DNA from: Hirudinaria manillensis
Lineage: Eukaryota > Annelida > Clitellata > Hirudinida > Hirudinidae
NCBI GenBank assembly: GCA_034509925.1
Contig: CM067529.1
Coordinates: 5,773,001 to 5,837,000, forward strand
Direction: 5' to 3'
Length of the DNA: 64,000 bases
Positions within the stretch are counted from its first letter, which is position 1; each line of letters begins with the position of its first letter. Under the pieces are notes generated by a model that did not search any database, was not told where the DNA came from, and saw only the letters and a list, made by a program, of their open reading frames with translations. Shown piece by piece: positions 12,177 through 25,159 of the stretch. The position numbers were made by a program, and so were the translations under genes.

Positions 12177-13644
12177 TATTTACGCAGAATGTTCAGACAT
12201 GCACTAGATATAACTTTGTTGGCTTGATAAGAATTATAGGTTGACGATTGTTTACATAAACAAAACGTTAGAGCATAGATAAAGCACGATTACACCACAA
12301 CGATTACGGTTTTATGAGGCAGCACGTCTTCTATATTAAATTTTGGCGTCTAAATCTGCTCATTCAAAAGCCATCTGTTCTCAATGTCAGTGCAAAACCA
12401 GTGCAAAAGCGTGTAAATCTGCTCATTCAAAAGCCATCTGTTCTCAACGTCAGTGCAAAACACTTTAATATTACCACACAAAATCGAATCCGTTATGTGT
12501 GTGCAAGGACCAAATGGATCGCGGGCAAATAGAGCAATAAGCTTTTTTTCTGTTCGATGAGGAACCTGACGGGCCGAATTTTTTTTTTGCCCATGCCCGA
12601 CCCAACCCGTTAGATGTGAATGTCCAGCACGGCAAACTCTGATATTTCTAGTTTGAATCGCTCTAAAATGGTCATTAGCAATCATTTTAGTTATCTTAAA
12701 AGTAAAATATGCAAATTTTGGTTCACAACAGCCCCCAACATTGGATCTAATGATAAAACACCACTCGTTCTCAACTTGGAAATCACAAGATTCACGTAAG
12801 GTACAAGTCTTACAAATTTTGGCCAGTGCTGAGTCTTTATATATTAATATGACACAAATAATATGTAAATACTATCACATAGATATAAATTTAAGCAGTA
12901 TCTACAACAATAAACCTTCTGTAGATGATTGAATTACAGTCTCAACATGAAAGTCATCAACATAAGATCTGAATTGTCTCGAGTATATAAAAATATTACA
13001 GAAAAAAGTAATGCAAATTTCCAACAATTAAAAGCACATCCAACATAGGCAAAACTGTCAAATTTGTAACTTCATTATTTAAAATTCCCTTTGGACTGAA
13101 TACTGAGTCTTGGAGTATTGTATAGATCCATTGCATATGCATTAGATCCATAAGCTGAAATAGAGTGTCAAGTTGCCATCAGCAACATTATGTTATCCAT
13201 GCATTATAATATTATTATTATAATAATAAATGTCAGATATAACAAATGACATGTACATAACTAATAAATATTTGAATCCCTTAATACATTGCAATCAGCA
13301 GTCATTCAAGTGAATAAAAGCATGTCAATAAAATCTTTATAGTGTCTTAATAATTGTGTTTCCCTTACAAAAACAATCATATGCTTCTGATAAATAGTCA
13401 GGAACAATTGAGATTTAAGTTCACAGATCTGAATTCTTTTCTTCCAAAATGGTACACCTTAGTTTTTAATTTATTGTCAGCTTGTTACTTCAGAATTAAC
13501 ATAAAATGTATATCCAACTCTTCAAGGTCTGGAATCAATTTCCTTCATATGAAACTGCTGCATTTGCATCCACATAATGTTCTTGATTCTGTAGTAATTT
13601 TTTTTTTGAAATAGTTTACACATAAAAAAAACATAAACTAGGTT
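12177..13644. other. Intergenic region, AIG1/ADTRP 5' side and EVI5 3' side
   Basis: About 1.5 kb. It holds the AIG1/ADTRP promoter side, a tandem duplication (12351-12463), a patch of GC-rich inverted motifs around 12560-12620, and the EVI5 3' UTR (TTTATT, a minus-strand poly(A) signal, near 13470). No coding exon supported. Confidence 0.5.
12351..12463. repeat. Tandem duplication, period 63 bp
   Basis: A 50-bp core beginning TAAATCTGCTCATTCAAAAG occurs at 12351 and again at 12414, with one internal difference (CAATGTC/CAACGTC). Two copies only. Confidence 0.85.
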
Positions 13645-16600
13645 TTAACAGGAATTGATTTCAAACTGTATTTTAGAAGAAACCTCATTCTCCAATAACT
13701 GTCCAGTCAGGATTTTATTATCCTTGATTAATGAGCCAATCTCCAGGTTGCTACTTACAAGCTGTTCTTCTAGTTGACTGTTTCTTTTCTTCAAATAATC
13801 AACCTGAATTAATGCATTAATGGATTGAAGGAATATCCATCCTAACATTTTTCAGCCAAAAAACAAACTTCATGCTCCAAAGAAGTCAAATTAAGTCTTG
13901 CATCAGCCAGTTCTGACAGAAGTTTGGCTTCTCTGATATGGCAGGTCAGAAGGGCTTGTCCAAGTTCTTGATTGGAACTTGAAGTACAGTTTGTATTTAT
14001 AGAGGAAGAATGTGCATTTGATCCATGTTCTGATAACATTTTAGTCCATAACTTTTTGATCTAAAATTTCCACATTTCCTAACATAATTATCATATTACA
14101 AACACAATATAAATAATTAAGCAATAAGTTTTAATTAAAACAATTATATAGTGACATTTTATATTTATATAATAAATATGTAATAATTTAATATAAGTAG
14201 ATTTAAATTACAATTAAATTAGATAATTATTAATTTATGTTTATATTTATGATATAAAATTCACAATCCAAAAAAAATCTACAGATTTTCTTACACAATC
14301 CAAATATATTTTGAAGCACACTCAAAATAAACCTGAAATAAAAAGTTGAATAACAATTAACGAACCTCATGAATTTCGTGTTGGAGTTTTTTAATGCTTA
14401 AATTAGATTCAGCTTCTCTCAATTTGCATCCAATGAGTTCTTCACGCAAGTTCTCTAGTTCAACTAAAGCAAGAGGATTGTCCAAACCAGGAATGACTTC
14501 TTAAAAATATTTTTTACATTGATTTAGGAATGAATTTATTGCAAAACAAAAATTGAGTTAAACAAAAAATTACCTGTTGAACCATCCACAGAAATTTCTT
14601 TAGAGACATTGTGCTAAAATAAGCAAAATAATTGGAAGCTTCAACGTTTTAAAGTTAAATAAACAGAAGTATTTTGTCTATTTTTCAATTTTTATCATAT
14701 AATAATAATAATAATAAGCTTGGGAATGTACCAAATGTCGGTTGGATCCTGACAACAACTATGGAATAATTCAGTATCCAGTAATTGAAGAAATATTTTG
14801 CAAAATCATCTATGTAATGGTTATGTAGCCTGAGATCTCATTTCTTAAAACAAGCTCAACTTTAATTAGTGTAATTATGCATCACTTATTACATCCTGCT
14901 TTGCAGACCAACAATAAGAAATTTTCAATTTCCTTTGATTAAAACAAGTCCTGAACTCCTGGGCCAACGTAACTCGTTAGACTAAGCTTGCCCTTACTTA
15001 ATGGTCCATTGCTCAAGTGTACTTTATAGCGTTTTATCACTCCTAATGAATGCTATTTATTTGTTGTTCAAAAAAATAACTGGAATTACACCATGTCCAA
15101 TAAAAACTTAGTATCAGATAAATGACTAGACCTGAACAAGTAATGATGCAATTGAGATAAAACGCAACTGACCGATGAAGGTTGAAGGATGTTGTGTTTC
15201 ACCAACAACTTCCTGGCAGATGCCACAGCATGTTTCAAAGCAGACGTTTCTTCTGCAAGTTCAGCACATTGGATCTGCCTGGATACAAGTTGGTCGGCCA
15301 ATGAGCCTGTCTCTTTCTCCAACTTTTCTACTAGTAGCTGCAGCCTTTTATTCTCAGTCTTTAATTGAGAAATTTCAGACTGTTGAGACCTCTCTTGGCT
15401 CTCCATTTCAAAATATTCCTTCTCTAATCTGATGGACAATGTAAGTGCATGCATAGAATTTTAATCATACGCTTTAATCGACTTGGTAGCCATGACATTT
15501 CATTCAAATACTATTGCCAATCAAGGCTATATTTGTATCAACCTACTTCTTCATCTTCCTTGTATTAACTTTGAATTGAAATGCAATTGAAAAAAATGAA
15601 CATGGATCTGCTTCTGCTCTGTTGCCCAAGTCTTTCTGGAAATAACAATATATCTATTTGAAAAATAATATTGATAATATATGAATAGAACGAATAATAA
15701 TTCAACACTTCACATTTTAAGTTGGGGCCCTTTCTTAAAACATTCTCGGTATCAGTTAATTATTGATGTATTCCAAATGATTTTTATGGTTTAAGTCACA
15801 AAATTAGCAGTAAAATCTTCTTTTCTAATGGAGTTAGAATTACTCAATTTCTTATACTAAAACATTTCAAAGACCTTTGTAATTTTATACCTGTAAGAAT
15901 TGAACCAATTCCTCCATGCTGAGCCCCAAAAGAAAATCCTGATTGATTTTGAGGAGGGAAAGACCCAACAGGAAAATGACATCAGAACCCCTGCAGAGAA
16001 ATGCATCGAACGCTTGGCATGCGAGTGGCAGAGGTAAAGTCGTTGCAAAAAGAGTGAGGAACCACGGAGAGGCAAACATGCTCGTTCGTATGCCATGAGT
16101 TGAAAATACTGAGTGCAAATCAGGAAGATTGTCCTGAAATTATATTCAATTATATTTAATGGTCAAATGCTATAAATATATTTTTAAAAGTAGCATAAAA
16201 TTTAAATTAGTTTCATTTAACATAAACTAACAGAAGTAACTAAGTTTAATATTTGCTTAATAGTTGTGAGAGTTATAAACTATTAATATTATCAACTCCC
16301 AAAAATGCTACCTGAATTAAGTGGTCCAATTGGAACATTTTGATACCCAAAGCTTCCATGCTGGGCTTAAAAAGGTCTCTCAAATTGTAGGCATACATGA
16401 TCCTAACAAGAACTCCAAATGCATCTTCTTCTGGCATCTAAGTAGATTTAATAATATTGTTAAGTTGTGTGGTAAAAAGGCAAAATTTAAGGATGTGGAA
16501 TCAAACATATGTGAAGTTATACTTGCATGCATAAGGAGGAGACCTATAATAAAAGAGCTACCCTGGCAGTATCCCACCTCTTTGTCATATACCGAATATG

Positions 16601-18032
16601 CCCGAGCAACATTGAACAAACTCTCTTGTCCTTCACCCCAATGATCCTTAAATTTTGCATGATTTGGATAGGTTCTGGAAATGTCTCTGGAAATAGTTTT
16701 TTCATGTAGTGATGGTAACAAGAGAAGGTCTGCATATCGAACAGGACTTGAAATGGGCTGTGGACTTTCAAGTCCTGCATTACATGGTGGTTCCCCTTCA
16801 GAAATTTCAATTTCTCTGACAAGCATTACATTATCTGGCCCAATTTGTGCTTTATGATGTAACAGTTCCTTTATTTCAGTATCATTATGGTTGTCTAAAG
16901 CATAATATAAATTTAATTTAATGATGAATCCAGTACTCATAATTCTAGAGATGATGTAAAGCAACCTTTGCTATTCTGACTAACAGAATTTATTATGGAC
17001 GACACCTTCCCCTGAGTATATCCCCTTTTTGCAGGGTTGCTATCTCTAGCATCATCTGCAGGAAAACAAAGCAGGTGTTCTGTAGAGAGGAGTGATGACG
17101 GACCCAAGCAGCTAGGACCAGTAACTGCAGCAGAGGGATTTAAAATGACAGAAGCTGCATTTTCTTCTCTTGCACCACTCACTAACTGCCATACTAAACC
17201 GCGCAAAGCTTCTGGAATGCACCAAACTTGGCGGAACAATTCTAACGCTCTTTGATGGAACTTAGAAGTTTTCTGTTTGTGCTTAAGAGCATGCTCCCAT
17301 TCGGCAATAAGAGTTAACCAGTTGTCCCAACTGTCTGCCAAAGCAGTAGATGAAGAGGCATTTGACTTTGATTTCAAAACCTTGCTGATAGAAAAGGATT
17401 GTTCTGTCAATATAAATTGGCAAATTCAAACTCCAACAATATTTGATATTAGAAAATAAAGATCCACCTTGAAAAGACATTGCAGAAAAACTTGGGCTAA
17501 CTTCTTGTGAATAGTTTTGATGGAGAGAAGAACCAGAACTTGCAATAGAATTAATAGAAAGCAAGCTTGAGGTAGATCCCTGCCTGGAATGAAATTTCTT
17601 GAGACTTGAAGGAGGTGGGGCTTTTGAATCTTCCTCCAATTTTCTGGAATATATTAAATTTAATAATATAAATAATATAATAATTTAAATAATAATTAGA
17701 ATACATTAAATTTAGCCAACAACCTCAAAACATTAACCACACTGAAATAAATTCAAATCACTTCTTACTTAAAAATCTGTGCATAAAAGTTTGTTCCTTT
17801 GCATTAACAGACACTTACATCAAGCCAAATTTTGATCTTCAAAATCTTTAAATTATAAAATTGCATCATAACTGATTAATTTAAATTAATTTACCAAGAA
17901 TTATTTGAGTTTGAAAAAACAAATCCAAAATAATCTTAAAACAAGTTAGTGTACTAACTCATTTTCCAGCTGAAGTTTCTTTAACAGCTCAATCTGGTCA
18001 CAATTTGAGGATTCGACTTCACAGCTAGACAT
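13645..18032 (-). CDS. EVI5: EVI5-type TBC domain Rab GTPase-activating protein
   Basis: Twelve minus-strand exons (17959-18032, 17468-17643, 16966-17403, 16527-16894, 16312-16437, 15891-16133, 15547-15635, 15173-15428, 14574-14613, 14366-14499, 13869-14060, 13645-13803) close in frame to 764 residues; human EVI5 is about 810. Order: N-terminal DQIELLKKLQLENE, a serine-rich linker, the TBC domain from about residue 110 to 420, then a coiled-coil tail. TBC landmarks are GLVWQLVSGA, RDISRTYP (arginine finger motif IxxDxxR in RDISRTYP), FNVARAYSVYDKEVGYCQG (glutamine finger YCQG) and ASPWFLTLF. The tail carries EELIGCKLREAE, the heptad block seen in EVI5. Such proteins stimulate GTP hydrolysis by Rab11/Rab35-class GTPases and act in recycling and cytokinesis. 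The region between LVSGA and RDISRT is about 100 residues longer than in human EVI5. The intron 16438-16526 has a GC donor. The last exon boundary (13804-13868) is the least certain. Confidence 0.92.
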
Positions 18033-18616
18033 GTTTTACAAATGTGTCAAGTCATTTGTCTGCAAGAATTATGATCCCAATCACCAAATTACAATTTTCA
18101 TCCATTAAAATCATGCAGGTACTCTGAATGCCAAAAAGTTAATGACAAAATTCATCCCCTGGCCTCAAAACTCTTCCACATTGTCTTTAGAAATACTTAA
18201 ATCTATAAGGTACAACGAAAAAATACCCAGTGTTCCCATATATCAAAACCTTTAAATGGGTAAAATAAACATGTTTAACGAACAATCCATTACTTTCAGT
18301 GGAATTTATTTGAAATGTTCTGACGGTGTGGAATCATTTATCAACTCATCGTGTTATTTAGACCAAAACACGTAACGATGATTATGATCAGCGTTTGTCA
18401 AGAAACTGCATTTATAACATTTTATAACGTAAATGTATTGTAAAATATGTATGTAACATATATTTTTATGTTTATGTGATATTTATTTTGTAATTTTTTT
18501 TGCAAATAATGTTTAATTTGTATACAATCTAGTTTAACTTTTCATTTTGGTTCCTCAACTCTGGCGGCTTTTCTTAATATACACAATATCGGGGTCTTTT
18601 CGTAAAATAGGTCGAT
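18033..18616. promoter_or_regulatory. Divergent promoter region EVI5 / RFC2
   Basis: 584 bp separate the two divergent start codons, so the two genes may share a bidirectional promoter. AT-rich, with no recognisable motif that I can assign. Confidence 0.45.
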
Positions 18617-20610
18617 ATGAATAGTGAACCGATGGATGTTGAGCTTGGAGAAAGTGGCAGTGGCAATAAGGGCAATAGCAAGCAACATGTTCATTTACCA
18701 GAATTACCATGGTTGGTAATAAACTTATTGCAGAATTCTTTTTATTATTGCTTTTTTATTGCTCAAAATTGTCATTTTAAAGTCATTTTATTCTTGACAA
18801 AGGGTTGAAAAGTATAGACCGGCGTTGTTGAAAGACGTTGTTGGCAACGAAGACACAGTTGCAAGATTAGAAAATTATGCACAGGAAGGAAACATGCAAA
18901 ATTTGATTATATGCGTACGTATTAAATGAAAATTTTAAAATAACATTCTTTTAAAATAAAATTTAAATAAAGGGACCTCCAGGAACAGGAAAAACTACCA
19001 CAATTCTGTGCTTGGCAAAAATGCTATTAGGAGAGTACTACAAAGAAGCAGTTATGGAGCTTAATGCATCCAATGATAGGTTCTATACTCTTTATATTTT
19101 GCATATTATGGAAATAGCAACTCTTACTTTTTCTTAATGCAGAGGTATAGATGTTGTCAGAAACAAAATCAAGATGTTTGCCCAACAGAAAATGACTTTG
19201 CCCGTTGGACGACATAAAATTATTATATTGGATGAGGCAGATAGGTTTGAACAATATTATTGCATCTTGGAGAGGAATTACAGTTAAAATTAAAAATTAC
19301 TTATAAGAACTGAGCAAAATTAAGAGGTATCATGTTGGATATTGGAAATGTGCTGAATGGCTGTGTTGATTTTATTTTATCATTCATTTTTAGGGCTGTT
19401 TCAATGGTTTAAAATGTAGATATCCAAATTTTAAACATAGTTTAAATGACATTTAACCTTAAATGGTTTTGCAACTCTTCCAAATTTAATCAACATAAAA
19501 GTTAAAGTCTGTGTTAATGTTGCTACTAATTATGGGTCACATGTGCTGATTTGTAAAATGTCTTACTTTGTTCCTTTCCTACAGCATGACAGATAGTGCG
19601 CAGCAGGCTCTTCGTAGGACCATGGAACTTTACTCTAAAACAACACGATTTGCTTTTGCCTGCAATGCATCAGACAAAATTATCGGTGGATATTCTTTCT
19701 ATGTTCTATGTGCAATAATCAGATTATGAGAGATAATTATCATTATATTGAAGAGGCCATACAGTCAAGATGTGCTGTCCTTAGATATTCAAAGTTGTCC
19801 GATAAACAGATTCTGAAAAGATTATTGGAAATCTGTGATGAAGAGAGTGTCAGCTACACTGATGATGGCCTGGAAGCCATTATCTTTACTGCCCAAGGTG
19901 ATATGAGACAGGTACCATTACTTGTTTAAGTTTAACTTGTAATTTATTTTTTATGTTTGGAAATTAGAATTATGAAGTTACATGTAAATCATGGATGGAT
20001 ATCATTATTCCTACTAATTTCATTTTTAATTTTCTTGTTTAACAAAGTATTAACTGATTCAGTCTAGATTACTAATAATAAAACTTGTGTTATTAGGCCA
20101 TAAACAATTTACAGTCCACATTCCAAGGTTTTGGTCATGTCAGCAGTGATAATGTGTTTAAGGTTGCATTTAAAGTCTTATTCTTATTTCCAATTTCTTA
20201 ATACAGCCTGTAGTACAAACATTTAGGTCTGTGATGAACCTCATCCGATGTTGGTGTCAGACATGCTTCAACTTTGTTACAAAACTAAGCTGGATGAAGC
20301 TTTTCCCATCCTAGATAATCTTCACAAGTTGGGATATTCAGCTGAGGATATCATATCTGTTGTTTTCAGGATTTGCAAAAATCATCCTGATTTGCCTGAA
20401 TTTATCAAACTTGAATTTATAAAGGTGCTTTTTTATAATGTTATTATAAATAAAATTAAATTATTTGCATCTTTGATGAATTTCTATGATAAGATTTACT
20501 TTCAGGAAATTAGCGTAACACACATGAGGATTGCTGAAGGACTTGATAGCCTGTTGCAACTATCTGGAATGGTGGCCAGAATGTGCAAAAAAGCATTGAA
20601 GCAGCAGTAG
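18617..20610 (+). CDS. RFC2: Replication factor C subunit 2 (40 kDa clamp-loader ATPase)
   Basis: Exons 18617-18711, 18803-18914, 18973-19079, 19143-19244, 19585-19685, 19754-19911, 20097-20162, 20227-20424 and 20506-20610 join in frame to 347 residues (human 354). The sequence contains the Walker A GPPGTGKT, the Walker B LDEAD, the RFC box region LPWVEKYRP, the SRC motif IQSRC, and [33 protein letters not shown] and NVFKVCDEPHP identify subunit 2 among the small subunits. RFC loads PCNA onto primer-template junctions in the nucleus; the same subunit serves the alternative clamp loaders. All nine introns are short. I see nothing unusual in the catalytic residues. Confidence 0.97.
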
Positions 20611-21919
20611 TACATGATATTACAAACTTAGTTATGACTATTGCTTGAAGCATTTTGAAGTTTCCATGTATTTCAGGTTTTCAAAAATTTTTTTTATGTG
20701 TTTTTCAAGTAAATTTGGTCTTGTACTATGGAATGGAAAATGCATTGTATTCCCGTGGAAGTTGTGAACTCAGATCGGTAACTGGAGACCTTGTTAAACT
20801 GACCAGATTTTGTCAGTGATCAAATATTGTCATTTGCACATGTTAATTTATTTTCTTTAGTTCAGTCAAGTGAAGCCCAGGGGCAATTAATAATATTTGA
20901 TGCAAATTTGTATAATGAACATAATTGGTAAGTGTTAATATAAATTATGCAATGACTTAACTAATAGATGATTGTTAAGTCAGCGGATGCAATGCGAGAT
21001 TTAAAGTGGTAACGTGGAGTTGCGGCCTTCGGTTAAAGTTTGTTTGTTCATGATCCAAGATGATCAATCGCCGAAACCAAAACTGGATAAAATACCAGGG
21101 TTTGAGTCAATTGGGAGTCTAGCTTTTGACTGGGGCATTTGCCTTCCTAGGCAGAGGGAACTGTACAAAAGCTAGGACTAGGTGTGAGTTGTGTAAATCT
21201 TGTTTGAATGGTGCCCTTTTCCCATGAAATCGGTAATTTAAGGGATAATGTGGTAATGAAAATGGCTTTGGAAATTGTAATTGGAGGCCGATCTAGCTAG
21301 ATTAGCTTGAAATTGTTCTTTGTGGAGGACTCTATGGTGTTATTTCCGGCGTGTCGATGTCATTATTATAGCTTTTACTTGTTGAGGCCATTTGCGTAAA
21401 TAATGCGGTCAGGACTTGTTGATACCGAACTAGGTATTCGTTGATATGGCTGGTTTTGTGAAGTGTCAGATTTGCGATCGTGTGCCACCAAAACCCCATA
21501 AATTTGGAGGTGGACTGGATATTTAGAACGACTTGGTGAATCGATGACTGCATAGCTTGTTGGGAGATAGGAGCTACCTCTTAGTAATGATTTCATGAGC
21601 CCTCGTGGGACAGATGATCGGAAAGCAATTTTGCGAGACGTTAGCGAAGTCGCTGTTTATTGAGTTTTACTTATTATTACCCAGTTAGTAGTGAAGCCAG
21701 ACAACTTTGCAACAAGCTTTTCATATGCTGATACTTCCACTATTTTTTAAAATCTTTGCCGTGCTTATAATTTTTATTTGTCCTTTAAAAATTGATGTAT
21801 GGCCTTTTACTAAGTTACCAATTATTAAATTGATTAAAAGAATAATGTTGTAGCAGAACATCTCTGTTTGGGGTCGCTATGAGCAGTGTTCAAAATAACC
21901 GTCTGTGAGATAGGAGGAG
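20611..21919. other. Intergenic region downstream of RFC2
   Basis: 1.3 kb without a supported exon. It holds the RFC2 3' UTR and a nested inverted repeat at 21117-21178. The stretch 20980-21560 is less AT-rich than its surroundings but has no long open frame with a recognisable domain. Confidence 0.5.
21117..21178. repeat. Nested inverted repeat
   Basis: CTAGCTTTTG at 21119-21128 pairs exactly with CAAAAGCTAG at 21166-21175; inside, TGCCT and AGGCA flank TCCT as a small hairpin. The layout resembles the 5570-5642 repeat (outer 10-bp stem, inner TGCCT/AGGCA), though outer stems differ. Confidence 0.6.
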
Positions 21920-23132
21920 ATGCTTGGTAGAGCTTGTATCTTTATGACAATAATTTCTTCAGGGTTCTTAAAAGCCAAGTACGAGTATGAAAGTGAGTAA
22001 CTGATGTTCTAGAAATATGTCGAATTCGAAAGTTGGGAAACAAGTTCTAGCTTATGCATAGTATTAAGTGTCTCTCAGCTATTTTAAAAGTTAGTTGTTC
22101 GAAATTCTAATTGAGAACAACCCATTTAGATATGTTTATCACTGGAGCTGATAGATTTCATTTATGGGTGGATGGGACACCAATAGAAAATCTGAAATTT
22201 TGGGATTATTGGCCTTATCCTGACAGAGTTGAGATGAGATCAGATGTAGGATTAGTTGCTGTGAGAGTTCATAGAAACATTAAAGCTGGTGCCCCACATG
22301 CATTGATGAGCTGGTCAAATAGTGGTCGTTACAGTACTGACACAGTTAGATGGCAATGCCAGGTGGTTCTTTATATTTTATAATGATAAATCCATTTCAA
22401 TTTTCCACAAGTCAAACAAAGTAAATATGTACATTTCATTTGACTTTATTTTAATATTATTTAGGATTATTTAGAGGATTCAGAAATCTATGAATGGTTC
22501 AAACCAAATTTTGTATCTCTTAGTGACTGGCACCATGCATTGAAATTGGGATGGAATGATGATTTTGAAGATCAAACAAATCCATGGAATGGGCCTGTGA
22601 GACTCATTCCTTCCTCAGCCATCTGGATTGGATGCCAATTATCTGTTAAATCAGACTGCTACTGTCTTTTAAATCTAAGTATAATTTTAAAATTGCATCC
22701 CTATTTCAAATACTTTATATTGATAATGTAAATTGAAAGTTTATAAAGAGTAAAAACTATACTACTGAAAAATAGAAAAATTTGAATTAATTGACTAAAT
22801 ATGACATTTGAAAGTGTTTTGTAATGTATTTAGATTCCACTTTCTGGAGTATATAAGAACTCATTCAATTTCAATGTAACAGTGCCAAGATCTAAAATAA
22901 AAATTTGGTTTAGATATATTTTAATATCAATTTATTTCAAACAATTTAATTTTTAGGACACAACTTTCAGGATGTGGATGCTTTTCATTTCCTTAACCAA
23001 GAATTATTTAAACGTCATCTTCCCGTAACTTTTCCAATGAATTTAGGAGAGAATCATATGAAAAACCAATTGTATGACAAGCTGGTTGAAGGAAGGCAAA
23101 GTGGCAATGTGACTGTGAATGACAGCTCCTAA
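21920..23132 (+). CDS. Small secreted protein with a beta-sandwich-like module, family not recognised
   Basis: Exons 21920-21992, 22130-22362, 22465-22644, 22834-22875 and 22971-23132 join in frame to 229 residues. The start (MLGRACIFMTIISSGFLKA) looks like a signal peptide. Downstream, ITGADRFHLWVDG, a WQC and WIGCQ pair and an acidic/aromatic middle match the layout of the larger gene at 33921-36676 (ITAKDRMILYVDS, RWLC, IYC), so the two are likely paralogues. The pattern of T-A-D-x-x-L-Y-V-N-G followed by W..A resembles galactose-binding-like jelly-roll modules of extracellular proteins; this assignment is inference. The exon 4 donor (22876) and exon 5 acceptor (22970) are chosen because they keep phase 0; they are the least certain. 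No catalytic residue can be named. Confidence 0.7.
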
Positions 23133-24119
23133 TCTAATGCAGGAACTATTTTACTTTTTGTGAATTGTCTTTGTAATTCATTTTATTTTTCAAATTTTCC
23201 TTTTAAAATATTTGAAATGTCACCTGATCATTTTAAACTAAGGTGCTATTGAATAATTTTAGGAATTAGTAGTGTTTTCACAATTTTTTAGTTATATAAA
23301 CGCTAAAGGGACAGAATCTGCCATATTATCAATTGTCAACCTTTCAGAGACAAATTTAGTAAAATTAAAGTTTCATCGACTAAGGTCAACTGATAGGGTG
23401 CTTCAATGGATACAAAATTTTGTGTGATTCAGACATTTTTCACTTATATTTATCTGGCATAATGCAGCATCCCAGTTGACTAGCAGCCCAGCATGAGTTA
23501 GCTCTCCTGACTCCCAGTTGGCTGGTGGTCTGGGTTGATGCTTTTTCCCAAATGATGAAAGAAGCTTACCAACCTCTGTTGAGAGGTTTGTGACCCCCAT
23601 GCAAAGAATTCTTTATATTTGGTAAAGTGCATTGAGTGACCATAACTCTACATTAACACTCCAAAGGGCATGACCAAAGAATATTTTAATACTACAGCAT
23701 TTAGCAAAATCCAGATAAAATAGAGAAGCTTGTAGACGCAGAGAAAGTTTTCAAGAGATTTGCAAATTCAATACTAAGCCTAATAATTTTAATCTGTTCG
23801 GTCATACATATATAATTTATTTCATCTTTATCAACGATCAAGGAAGAATGAACCTAGGATTAATGGACCAGGAATTACCAACAAATCTTCCATCTTAACA
23901 TGTGACTGACAGCTATTTGTTTTGTTCTTAATTATCATTGTCATTTGGAGCACTCAATAATTTAGTTCTATTAGGCAATTTTTACAAAATTGTTGATTTT
24001 CCAAAGGAGTCTGTTTATATATAACACATAAGTTTAAAAACTTTTAAGCCCCTGGAATTCACAAATTTCCTCAAACTTCAAAGAAGGATGGATTAGGAAT
24101 GTTTATAGTAGATCAATTG
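23133..24119. other. Convergent intergenic region
   Basis: About 1 kb between the 3' ends of the secreted-protein gene and the 115-aa gene. AT-rich 3' UTR-like sequence; a short GC-richer patch at 23455-23600 shows repeated CCCAGTTG motifs (23471, 23511). No coding exon supported. Confidence 0.5.
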
Positions 24120-24924
24120 CTACATGAGGTAAACATCAGGACCTGTATAGTATAGGGCAGCATATTCATTGCTTTCACCAAGCAAATGCTTGGAGTCTTT
24201 TATGTTTTCGAAGTCTGTTCCATCCACAGGTTTTCCCGAAGCATCAAGTGGTCGGCATTGCAGGAGCCATATACCTGCAGATCCAGTGGCTACTTTCTGT
24301 CTTTCTGTTATGTGAATGCAGGCTTGATTTGCTGTTGTGCCTTCTGGCAGATATACCACTCCATGGTGAGATCTCATCCTTTTGGAAGATTCATCATGTT
24401 GCTTAACATCAGCCTTCTGTAGCTTTTGTAAGGTTATCTGTTCAACAAACTCAACATTATAATTATGTGTAAAAGCAATAAAACTTGAGGAGCTTGGACT
24501 AGGGCCGTTTATACCTTGCCTCTTGCCAGTAGTTATTTGTTGATATATTGTCTAGGCTGTTTTTGCTCTGCCATTAAACTCAAAAATTCAGAGTATTATT
24601 AAGTATCATTAATGTAATATGATCTTGCATGAATAAGATCTACAAGACATGATCTATATACTGCTATTTTTCTTGTTAAGAATTTTGCCAGTAAAGTTCA
24701 TCGGGAGAGGCAAATCTTACTGAAAATCTAATGCAAACAGATTTGTTACAAATGGAAGAGATCGAGTTAATTAAACAACTCTATCCGTGCCCCTCAGATA
24801 TTTCGCTCATAATCGTAGCAGGTCGAGCTTGACTAATTCCATTGAAAGTTCATTAAACAAACAAAAAGATGTACTGGTTTATTAAAAACCTTACCGGGAT
24901 ATGCGTCGTGTCCGGGATCTCCAT
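24120..24924 (-). CDS. Small conserved-looking protein, 115 aa, function unknown
   Basis: Two minus-strand exons, 24895-24924 (MEIPDTTHIP) and 24120-24437, join in phase 0 to 115 residues ending YYTGPDVYLM. Donor GTAAGG and acceptor GAACAG are both good. The protein has no signal peptide or membrane segment and is mixed alpha/beta in character, with GVVYLPEG, GIWLLQCRPLD and GESNEYAALYY as the most motif-like stretches. I do not recognise the family. Its ATG is only 235 bp from the divergent ATP synthase delta start, so the two probably share a promoter, which hints at constitutive expression. Upstream exons could be missed between 24438 and 24894 but are not needed to close the frame. Confidence 0.75.
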
Positions 24925-25159
24925 TTTTACGGAACTTTCACTTTAAATCAGTTCCCTACTTCACATTTTATAACAGTTATTGTATTTTTTATTTTTGATA
25001 AAAACTAATTAATTATTAAAAGTAAATAAATTATGTTTGTCAAATTATTAACGAAATTTTGTTCCAGTGAGAATTCTCATATTCTGTGGGCTTTTGGAGG
25101 TCAGGGTAATAGTCGCAGTGTTGGGTGTTCTTGGTTCGGGTCTCTAGTAAATATTGGGT
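24925..25159. promoter_or_regulatory. Compact bidirectional promoter (115-aa gene / ATP5F1D)
   Basis: 235 bp between divergent start codons. The space must hold both 5' UTRs and core promoters. No TATA box is placed convincingly in the AT-rich sequence. Confidence 0.55.

Noticed and set aside
22111-22383. Stand-alone 90-residue gene
   Set aside because: It is exon 2 of the small secreted-protein gene, read past its splice sites.
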